Shown here in pieces: positions 55,745 to 64,000 of a stretch of 64,000 bases of DNA. Position numbers and translations under genes: made by a program. This DNA comes from Silene latifolia (taxonomy: Eukaryota > Streptophyta > Magnoliopsida > Caryophyllales > Caryophyllaceae). The notes below the pieces were generated by a model. That model searched no databases and was not told the DNA's origin. It worked only from the letters and a program-made list of their open reading frames with translations. How positions within the stretch are numbered: position 1 is the first letter of the stretch; the number at the start of each line of letters is the position of its first letter. The stretch covers positions 69,721,634 to 69,785,633 of the forward strand of contig NC_133537.1 of assembly GCF_048544455.1 (NCBI RefSeq), written 5' to 3'.

Positions 55745-55760
55745 CACGGCAACGGCGCCA
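55745..55760 (-). other. E8 primer-binding site, tRNA-Asp type
   Basis: On the minus strand TGGCGCCGTTGCCGTG, matching the first 14 bases of the tRNA-Asp PBS, five bases after the LTR. Confidence 0.85.
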
Positions 55761-55765
55761 TTTTT

Positions 55766-57481
55766 TGGTCGTGTCGTAAAACTCGTCGTTAGAAGTTACT
55801 CAACCAAAACAATATTTATAACTTCACTAACTACTCTGAGTAAAGAATCAAGCAAAGGTCGGATCCCAAGGGACAGGTATTGATGTAAGATTTTCAATTG
55901 TAAATGGTCGTGTCTTAGGGTGTCACAATTTGGGGTTGAGATAGAAGATTAATTAAAACTAATCAACAATAAAAACACAGCAACGTAGATAAAATGAAGA
56001 TGTAAACAATTGATTAAAAGCACTAGGGTATCATGAGTTCATAGGGGAATACATGGGAGTTGATCATACAAACATGTTCTCTACTAGATGCAAGCACTTA
56101 TTGTTGTGATGGAATCGAGTTAGTGTATATCTTACAATCCCTAAAAAGGTTTGGGTCCTGGAGCCGAATCGATTAGATTGTACAACACCTACAAGTCGAC
56201 TTAGTCCTTCCTATCCAACTATATGTATGGTCTAATGAGACTCGAGTTGGTTTATGTCTTACAAGTCTCATTGAAAAGATAGGTGATGGGTAAGAAATGC
56301 AAGGATTCATAGGCTCGCATTTCATCAAACATAACATGTGCATAAGTTGGAATCACAACAAGCAAGCAAATTAATTATGAAAACATATTAGATCAAGCAT
56401 GAATCAATCCGCATGTTGGTTTCCCCTAATTCCCCATTAACCCTAGCTAAGGAAACTACTCACTCATGATCAAGTTTAACATGCTAACAAGGTTGTCAAT
56501 CACATTAACAAGGCAAAACATGATGAATGAATGAAAATGATTAGCAATAATTAAAGCAAGGATTAAGAGAATTATACCTATGAAAATGATTCTCAATAAT
56601 AAAGCAAAGAATAATAGAAGTACTTGATGATTGATGGAAGGTTGTCAATCCTCCAAATAAACCCAAATAATCTTCTAATTACCCAAAATAAATGATGAAC
56701 AATAAAGAAATTAAGGAAAGATTAAGGATAAGATTTGTATTAAAACTAGATTAAGAGTTAATTACAAGATTAAGATGAGATTACTAATTGATTACAACTT
56801 GATTAAGAGAGCATGCTAATCTAGGTAATATAATGGGGTATTTATACTAAAGATTATGTACATAAAATAGGGTTACTAAGGGCTTAAATGACCATTAAGA
56901 CCCTTAAGAAAAGTTGAGGAAATGCTCCCCTCCAAGGAGATGAGCATCTCCGTTTTGCTAGTCCCGTATGGATATGCTCGTCCCGAGCGGCTTGGGAGCT
57001 GGCACGGTGGGTTCTGTCAAGAGATATGAGCGGATCATAGAGGAAACGCTCGGATCCTAGGGCTTCAAGACGAGCGTGTCAAGCTCGGGACGCTCGAATT
57101 CTGGAGGAGGGAGACGCCCGGATTGCTGGCAATCCGCTCGGATCCTGGGTCAGACACTTCTTTTCTCTTCAATCCTCAACAATCCGCGGGGATCTTGTTG
57201 AGGATGCAAGGATCCTTTCATCATTGCCCAATCTACTTTATTATCTATATATGCCTTCTAGTATCGTATTCCCTTTGATGCTTAGTCATTAGATGCGATC
57301 AATTTAGCTCCATTTTGCCCTGTAAATGCAAGGTTTGCACTCCTTTCCTACCAAGGAAACAAAACCTCAAAGAATATGCAAAATGGGAAACTAAAGATAG
57401 TAAATGACCCAATTATGCACTATAAAGCATATGAACGAGGCTAATTCGGGGACTAAATGTGCTCAAATATAAGTCACATTA
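55766..57481 (-). repeat. E8 5' LTR (minus orientation)
   Basis: Partner of 41537-43253. TATA TATAAATA at 56839-56846 (minus), CGAGCG/CGCTCG block at about 56960-57150. The last base pair of the LTR reads TTA where the other reads TCA. Confidence 0.93.
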
Positions 57482-58258
57482 GTCTCAAAACGTGCAAAAC
57501 CCCACTTTCCAAACAAAATCACAAATCACACCAAACTTTCAAGCCAACAAACAAAATCAACCTTTCACCAAGGACCACCGGGTTTTCAAGGAAGAACTTT
57601 TCAACGAAGGCCACCATTCCAAGCACTCAACCAACCTACATCACAACCTTTCCAACAAGCCTCTCAACAACCATTCCAACAATCTATTCAATCTAAATAA
57701 AAAATGGAGCTCATGATGGAGCAAATGATGACAACCCAAACCCAATTCATTGCCCACTCTAACTAAAAACAAGAAGAGACCATGTCTTCTATCAACCAAT
57801 TAAGGACTCAAATGCAAGCTTCCCAACGAATAACGGATAATCAAATCACACAATTGGCTTCTCAAGTGAGTCAATTACAAGACCCAAATGGTAGGTTTCC
57901 AGGTAAAACCGGGGAAAAACCAAAGACCATTAATATTACACATTTGATGGGTGGTAGGGAGTTGGAAGACCGGGTGTTCATCAAGAGGACAAAGAGTAGA
58001 AAACCGGAAGTTGTGGTTGAACCATCGAAAGTGGGTGAAGATGATCTTGTGGAAGTTGTTGTGGAAACACCTATGGTAATTGATAACCCTACCAAGGTGG
58101 TTGAAGAACCCAAGCAACAAATTGTGAAACCATATGTGCCACCAATTCCTTTTCCTCAAAGGTTGGCAAGGACAAAGCTTGAGCAAAAGTATGAGAAATT
58201 CATGAACATGATGAATGGAATTAGCATCACAATGCCTTTCATTGATGCTATCAAATAA
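57482..58258 (+). pseudogene. E7 gag, C-terminal part
   Basis: Continues gag after E8. First a Gln/Pro/Asn-rich stretch, readable in shifting frames (57487-57716), then MELMMEQMMTTQTQF, a stop, and the 57782-58258 frame of 158 codons. The latter has a coiled coil (INQLRTQMQASQRITDNQITQLASQVSQL, about residues 4-32) and the GRELEDRV junction segment before the protease, ending TKLEQKYEKFMNMMNG. These are typical of Athila Gag-protease linkers. At least two stops or frameshifts. Confidence 0.82.
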
Positions 58259-58279
58259 ATACCAACATATAGTAAATTC

Positions 58280-58985
58280 TTGAAGGGGTTGATTTCCAAC
58301 AAGAATGCCATGAAAGCCTCAACAACGGTAAATTTGTCTAAAGAATGTAGTGCCATTCTAATGAATGAGTTATCCCAAAAGCTTAAGGATCCGGGGAGTT
58401 TTTCCATACTATGCACCATTGGGACTGTTCAAATAGAAAGAGCTCTATGTGACTTGGGGGCTAACATTAGCCTCATACCTCTCAAGATCTTCAATAAATT
58501 GAAGGATTTTGATCTTTCACCAACTAGAGTCTCCTTACAACTTGCGGATAGATCGGTGAGGTATCCAATTAGCCTTGTGGAAGATGTCCCACTCAAAGTA
58601 GGCAAACTTGAAATTCTTTGTGATTTTTATGTAATGGATATCCCCGAAGATTCAAACATTCCCATCATATTAGGGCGCCCTTGCCTCGCTACGGGGGGTG
58701 CCCTTGATTGATGTGAAAAATGGGAAGCTCTCTATTCAATTTGGTGAGGATAAAGTGGAGTTCTCTTTGAATAAGGCTATGAAGGAGCCTTCGGAAGCAA
58801 AGTCTTTCTACATGATTGATATGATGGAAGAATGGGTTGACATGAAATGATTTGAAGAAGACAAGGGGTTACAAGGATTTCTTGAGGGCAAGATAAGGGA
58901 TTACAAGAAGCACCGGGAATATGCTTTGGCTATGGAATCAACAATTGTTGAAGATCCAAATGAAGATTCTATTGATCCAAAATAC
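58280..58985 (+). pseudogene. E7 aspartic protease, frameshifted and cut by E11
   Basis: 143 clean codons with catalytic DLGAN at residues 58-62 and ILGRPCL at 130-136. A one-base change in a G run near 58697 shifts the frame; the rest (LIDVKNGKLSIQFGEDKVEF) reads on. A stop near 58850 and then the E11 junction at about 58985 end the reading. The preceding YSKFLKGLISNKNAM is also typical of Athila. The reverse transcriptase of E7 is not in the window. Confidence 0.85.
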
Positions 58986-58989
58986 TCAA

Positions 58990-60550
58990 GAGGGGGGGGG
59001 GGGGGGTGAATTGAGGATTTAAAACTTTTGAAAGCTTTTTTGATTATGTGTATGTAATTGATTATTTAAAGTTTATTGATTAAACTTTAACTAATCAACT
59101 AGTGAATATAAAACGAAATAAACAAACGAACGAAAGAACGAGGAGACACACGGTTTTTGAAGTGGTTCAGTTTCACAAGTCGAAACCTACATCCACTATT
59201 CTTGATTAATAAATTTAGTACCTTTCTATGGATTACAAATTTACTAACCCAACTCGTACAACTAACTATAGCTGTAACTCAATGAGTACCGTTAAATACT
59301 CGAGTGACTAACTTACGCTAATAAGAAAGCACTAATGATTCTTGCAAAGGTTCACGTTAATGAACAAGTAAGAAATCAACTAAGCACTATTATCTTATAA
59401 CGATAAAAATAAGAACGAGTATACGAGTTTAAAACACACGACCTTTCAAAAATAACAATCGGTTTTTCTGCTTGAAAACACACGGTTTGCTTTATAAAAT
59501 TAAAATCAATTTTTATGCTTAAGGTCTCTCTTTTAAATGTTGTAAATAGCAAAGTATTTATAGGAAAGAAAGAGCAAGACAATTCGGTTTATAAAAACCC
59601 TAATTGGCCGAATAAAAGAGATATGTTAACAAATCATATCTTCTATTATTTCTTTCCTAAAAGCCTTAAAAGATAATAAAGAATATTCCAAAAGATAGAA
59701 TATAATCTATTCAATTATTATCTTTACTATAAATTCTAAGATATGATAAGATTTCCTAAACAAGAATATCTTTTATCATAAACAAATATATTAAGTAAGA
59801 TATATAAGATATGTAGAGATATTATTATAGAATAAAATCTTTACCAAATATACCCTAGGTAACACGAGATGTCACGGCTCATAAGCCTCATGACTCGTGC
59901 AAACCCTAGCTCAATATATGGGTTAGAATTTAGGTTTTAGGAGAGGCTTTGTTAAAACCCTAATCAGTAGCATAGTTGAACTCATAAGTTGACCCATCAA
60001 GACTACTGATCAACGTTCAACATAAAGCCAAACTCCGCACTAAACCGGGCTTAATTAAATAAATACTTTTATCAAAACATTTAAAATAAATGTTGAACAA
60101 TTTTTGAAACATTATAAGTCGTGTATAATAAACTCAGCATCTCAAAGTTATAGTAGGAGAGCTATAACATTAAGCTCTTTTACTAGTAATGTTATAGCTG
60201 CAAAGCTATAACTTTACCAATTCAAGAAACTCATTCTTGATTATCATTACGAGACAATCACCTATACTATTCTAATCTTCACAGAGATCTTCGAGTATAG
60301 GCTACGTCATCATCCAAGCTTGATTAATCTTTAGACGGACTTCGTCTTCATATAAATCTTGAATGAATCTTTATACCGTTTGAATAGGGGCTTGAGCACT
60401 TCATACTATCATCACAATCTTCTTTGTTACTTGCTTGTAATAAGTTGATTCTAAAAACACTTAGACAAACGATTACACGTAACAAATATATAAAATATAA
60501 AACACCTTGACATCATCAAAACATAAACATATAAGCTATATGGTTCAACA
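58990..60550 (-). repeat. E11 3' LTR (minus orientation)
   Basis: About 1.56 kb. On the minus strand it starts TGTTGAACCATATAGC, has TATA CCTATAAATAC near 59552-59565, and ends near AATTCACCCCCC. No partner LTR is present for comparison. Confidence 0.7.
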
Positions 60551-60570
60551 AATTCCCCCTTTTTGAAGAT

Positions 60571-61081
60571 GGCAAGCCTCCTAAAATTGTGACTAAGAAT
60601 GTAAGTTCCCCCTCAATATAATACCGTCATCTTAATAATAAAGATCAACGCAAGATGAAAACGATTTATCAAAAACCGAAACTTTAAGAACTATAAGAAA
60701 CAATCGGTCTTGACAAGGAGCAAGCTTAGGTAGATGCTTACTATAGACGTTCTTTCCTCCTCTTGACATCATCGAAAAGCTAAGAACAAAACAAAAATGA
60801 CTAGAATAATATAAGACGAGACAAGAGATAAAACGTCATAGAGATTAACATTATCATACATAACTAAAAGCATCGAGAAGATTAATTATTTAAACAAACT
60901 TAAGAAAACATGTTTAAAGCCGATGGGCCGAATGGAACACATGTTTAAAGAAACACTTGGGCCATAATCCACAAGTGCATGCCAAAATTGGGCCGAATGA
61001 TAAGTTTGTAAAACACACCATAAGAAAATGAAAAAGAAAGCTAAAAATAGACAGGGCTAAATATGGTAAGGCAGGGGTAGA
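60571..61081 (-). other. E11 3' non-coding interior
   Basis: Between env-like ORF end and the purine tract; AT-rich, no ORF seen. Confidence 0.6.
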
Positions 61082-62450
61082 TCAAATGTTGCGGGTTCGG
61101 TAAGGGTTCACGTAGGCGGGCCGAGTACGATGCTCTAAAGCATCGAGACGATAGAAAGAACTCCGCACAATCTGAGAAAGAGTCTGAATACTCCTTTCAA
61201 AGTTGAGCACCTTCAAGGATAAAGCTTTCGTGGCCTCCAATGTAAGCGATTGATCACTTGTCATAGCTTTTCCGTGCATGACCAACGCTCCACCTTGACT
61301 CGTGAGGAAAGTAAGATGGTCACCATGTGGGAACACTTCCCCATGGATTGCCTTCAATTCCCGTTCAAAACCCTCTAACCTCCTATCCACCACATCCATC
61401 CAAGAATAAACCCGAGAAGCATCGAAACCGACTCTAAAGACCAAGATGGTCCAACCCGTGACAATACCGTAGCCAAGTTTGTTGAATGCTCCTCAATCTT
61501 CTCCATTAAACCACTCATAAACCCTTCCAATTTTGCCTCTATAGTCCCCAAACCCGAATCACCCGGGGTTTTCTCAATATCCTTAACAAGAAGTAACTCG
61601 GGTCCATCCACAACTTGACCCATAAGCTTGATCAACCGATCACACATGCAATCCCGTGCACTTACACCGTAACTATCCCGTCCCACCACTTATTTTATCT
61701 CCAACAACCGAGTCACCCACATCCCATATGGTAAGTCGATTGTTGTACTTAATTTTTTCTTGGTAACCGTGAGACTCGTTTGAATGATACGATGCAACAC
61801 AAGACTTGCCAAATTAACTTTTTGTCCCTCCAACCACGAATAGATTACAATAGCCTCATAACTCAAAACTTTATCATGACCTCCTCTCCTCGGCACAACC
61901 GTGTTCCAAAGAAAGTTCAAGAGGAACTTGATTTTTGCCGAGAGAGGACGAACCACAATATTACCTCCGTCCGTCCCAACCTCCTCAAAATACCTTTTAA
62001 CTAATATCTCCTTTTCACTCACCACATTAGACCATTCAAGACTCGGATTAACTTCAATTCCGTCATCGGGAACCGAAAAAGCAGAGCAAAAATCCTAAAC
62101 AGAGACCATCACATCAACCCCATTAACCACCGCATGCAAGACTCCCTTCTTAACTGACACACTAGCAAAGAATTGAACCACTTCAACCGGATAAATAGGA
62201 CTCGAAAACTGACTAATGTGACTCCACCCTTGAAAATCAAGAAAATCAACAAAGAACTTAAGAGCGGGAACATTAATCAACCAAGATTTCGGATAGTACT
62301 TTCCTCCATGAATAGAATACCTCAAAACGCGATTAACAAGGATGCTTTCGTCATGTTAGCCTAACACGATTTAACCCTTACTTTGTTGCGGCTTTCGAAA
62401 CATCCCGAAGCAAGGTACGAGCAACACCGTTCCGAACAATAACCTCGGGT
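61082..62450 (-). pseudogene. E11 env-like (putative plant transposon) protein, broken
   Basis: Four minus-strand frames in order: 62325-62095 (LKFFVDFLDFQGW, PIYPVEVVQFFASVSVKKG, VNGVDVMVSV), 62025-61690 (SEKEILVKRYFE, LSAKIKFLLNFLWNTVVPRRGG, WLEGQKVNLASLVLHRI), 61689-61375 and 61444-61082 (coiled-coil-like). These resemble the 'putative plant transposon protein' domain (PF20167, from memory) that Sireviruses carry after pol in the place of env. Stops or frameshifts at about 62094, 61690 and 61400. Function unknown. Confidence 0.7.
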
Positions 62451-62490
62451 TCCTCCACATCTTCACCTTCATCAACAACTACCTTATTTT

Positions 62491-63758
62491 TGTTGGGAAA
62501 TGTGTCCTCAACAATAGTGCGATCACATGATTTAAATATCATTATTAAATCTCATTTTAAGAATACATGTGGGATGTAATATTTTACAGTCAACTGGTCC
62601 ACACATATCGGTAATGATTGGCTGACTAGAGTTTGACATTACTGTTGTGCGACGGTGGTGATCAGTTGATCCCCTTAGGTCATACCTATAGGGAAATACT
62701 CTTCATTGATTATTTAATTAATCGTATACCGATACGAGTTAATTAAATTGCTTAAAATTGACGGATGATTTTGTGAGTATAATTTACGTATCTTATTGTA
62801 AATATGATTAAATGAGACACGGTCTAAGTAATCGAATTGTTTTATTATTTAGATGAAATCATTGTTTACAGAAACAATTGAAATGGAATGAATAAATTAT
62901 TATAAATACAGAATGTTGTAATTTATAATTTGGAAATATTTTTGGTACGAGTAATTACGAATTACTAGTCGATTTTGTAAATGACATATTTTATGAGTAT
63001 GTTGATTTTTAATAAGTTAAAAATACATTACATTGTGACATGTCATGTAACATGTTACATGTGACAAATTGACAAATGACAAAATAAAATGGACCATCCA
63101 TTTTATATTGAATGTACTGAAATAATGGAGGGAGTGTAAGATATATATTGTGTTTTTATCTTGAGTGGAAAACACAATTATCATATCTAAGTAGTAGCCA
63201 TGCACACCTAGCTTTTGAGAAGAGCAAAAATAAAAGGCATTGGGCATGCTACCCAAGGCCAATTTTTCGGCCACTTTAAGAGAAAAGAAAAGAGTTTTTC
63301 TTTTCAATTCATTCATTCATCATTTTACACATAACATTTTCTAGTGTAAGAAATGTATCTTTCTCTACATCTTGTGAAATCTAGAGAAATAAAACACACA
63401 TAATCTCCTCTCTTGACCGAAATTTTCAAGAGAACAAAATTATTTTTTGTGTCATATTTTAATTTAAACTTATATTTTACTAGTTCATAAATATATAAGT
63501 TATTAAGAGATTCCTTGGGTATATGCTTTTGGGAGGGATTCTATATTTGAATCCTTGTTCTTCCATTTGGAGAGCTCAAAAACTAGTAAGGTAGGTGACC
63601 TTACTAGTGCCCAAATATCCGAAACATGCAATGTAAGGAACCGATTTCTTCTCTTAACTATTGATGTTTGCATGCATAAGATCCACCATTTAATTTTATG
63701 ACAAATTAAAATAAAACATATATGAATATGTTGAGTATATAGATCTACTTTTCCTTCA
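62491..63758 (+). repeat. E12 5' LTR
   Basis: Starts TGTTGGGAAATG, ends TTTTCCTTCA. TATA candidate TTATAAATAC near 62899-62909. No cluster of CpG palindromes is seen, unlike the Athila LTRs. 1.27 kb. Confidence 0.8.
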
Positions 63759-63759
63759 A

Positions 63760-63776
63760 TCGGTATCAAGAGCCAT
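63760..63776 (+). other. E12 primer-binding site, tRNA-iMet type
   Basis: TCGGTATCAAGAGCCATG: GGTATCA..GAGCC with one extra A against the usual TGGTATCAGAGC. Follows the LTR by one or two bases. The interior to 64000 shows no ORF yet. Confidence 0.7.
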
Positions 63777-64000
63777 GGTTGTTTGCATGCAAATCGGTTA
63801 AAAGTTTTTCCGAGTTATAAAGATTAACATATAAAACTTGTATAATGTGTGTTATTATGATATATCACAAAATTAATTTTTGCATGTTAAAGTTTCTGAT
63901 CCTAAAATGTATTTAGGATATTTTGGTTAATTTATGGATTTTATTGTTCATTTTATATAATATTGGCATTAAAATGTGATTTTTATGATAAAAATGTCAT

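Larger units (their letters stand above)
41537..57481 (-). mobile_element. E8: Athila-type LTR retrotransposon on the minus strand
   Basis: LTRs 41537-43253 and 55766-57481, about 15.9 kb with nested E9. Order on the minus strand: 5' LTR, PBS (55760), an acidic ORF, reverse transcriptase, RNase H (broken by E9), integrase, a CpG-rich array and TATA box, Athila ORF1 (env-like), tail, purine tract, 3' LTR. No gag or protease lies between PBS and reverse transcriptase. LTRs are alike at most positions (about seven changes in the first 90 bases, fewer later). Confidence 0.92.
58990..62490 (-). mobile_element. E11: Sirevirus-like copia element, 3' part, minus strand
   Basis: Minus-strand order: env-like ORF (62450-61082), non-coding tail, purine tract AAAAAGGGGGAATT (about 60564-60551), 3' LTR starting TGTTGAACCATATAG at 60550. 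Its upstream part is cut by E12 at 62491. The purine-rich PPT, LTR start and PF20167-like ORF point to the SIRE/Maximus lineage. The left end near 58990 lies in a run of 14-15 G and is not certain to the base. Confidence 0.72.
62491..64000 (+). mobile_element. E12: copia-type LTR retrotransposon (Angela/Tork-like), 5' part
   Basis: 5' LTR 62491-63758, PBS and the first 220 bases of the interior; runs out of the window. Cuts E11 after 62490. The LTR start TGTTGGGAAATGTGTCC and tRNA-iMet PBS resemble Angela/Tork; clade is a guess. Confidence 0.75.

Overview
The window is plant nuclear DNA made almost entirely of nested transposable elements. I see no host protein-coding gene. Evidence for a eudicot-type genome is the mix of Athila, Ogre/Tat, Tekay-like, Sirevirus and Angela/Tork-like LTR retrotransposons, two DNA transposons with subterminal repeats, a tRNA-derived SINE, and a 5S rRNA-derived fragment of plant type. 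A Caryophyllales (for example Silene-like) source is only a guess from the abundance of giant Athila and Ogre-like elements.

Element names used below. E1: an Athila-related LTR at 1-398, resumed at 28310-28384, followed by its primer-binding site and a coding-poor interior. E2: a pol-less Ogre/Tat element, 399-28304, inserted in the E1 LTR (5-bp duplication GTACT). E3: a plus-strand non-autonomous Athila, 6760-20931, inserted in the E2 gag-like ORF (duplication AAAGC). E4: a minus-strand Athila fragment, about 9931-15469, inside E3, with an inverted LTR end. E5: a CACTA element, 16007-18454, inside E3 (duplication AGA), itself holding a fold-back element and a 5S rRNA fragment. E6: a minus-strand coding-free Tekay/Del-like element, 30481-36527, inside E1. 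E7: a plus-strand Athila (LTR 37359-40256, then gag and protease), which reads as one element interrupted twice. E8: a minus-strand Athila, 41537-57481, inserted in the E7 gag (duplication GTCTC), with reverse transcriptase, integrase and an Athila env-like ORF. E9: a subterminal-repeat DNA transposon, about 49374-53942, in the E8 RNase H region, holding a SINE (50238-50363). E11: a minus-strand Sirevirus-like element (about 58990-62490), inserted in E7 and cut by E12. E12: a plus-strand copia element whose 5' LTR is 62491-63758 and which runs out of the window.

The clearest shared theme is promoter layout. E3, E7, E8 and, more loosely, E2 each carry their own short CpG-rich palindromic phrase about 60 to 320 bp upstream of a TATA-like box in the LTR: ACTCGATCGAGT in E3, CCCGGTCGGG in E7 at a 20-bp period, CGAGCG/CGCTCG phrases in E8, GGCTCGCGCC in E2. 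In E4 and E8 the same family-specific phrase recurs inside the element just before the env-like ORF. In E8 a TATA box and short leader follow it, and in E4 a leader with a predicted 638-nt intron follows it. This suggests an internal env promoter built like the LTR promoter. Other notable items are a 62-nt reverse-transcribed tRNA-Asp at the E1 primer-binding site, an inverted LTR-end duplication, and conserved hairpins after gag/protease and before the polypurine tract.

Almost all coding regions are broken by stops, frameshifts or insertions. The longest clean ORF is the E8 integrase (502 codons). Insertion boundaries, where a target-site duplication is named, were read directly from the sequence. 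Clade names rest on remembered motifs and were not checked against any database.
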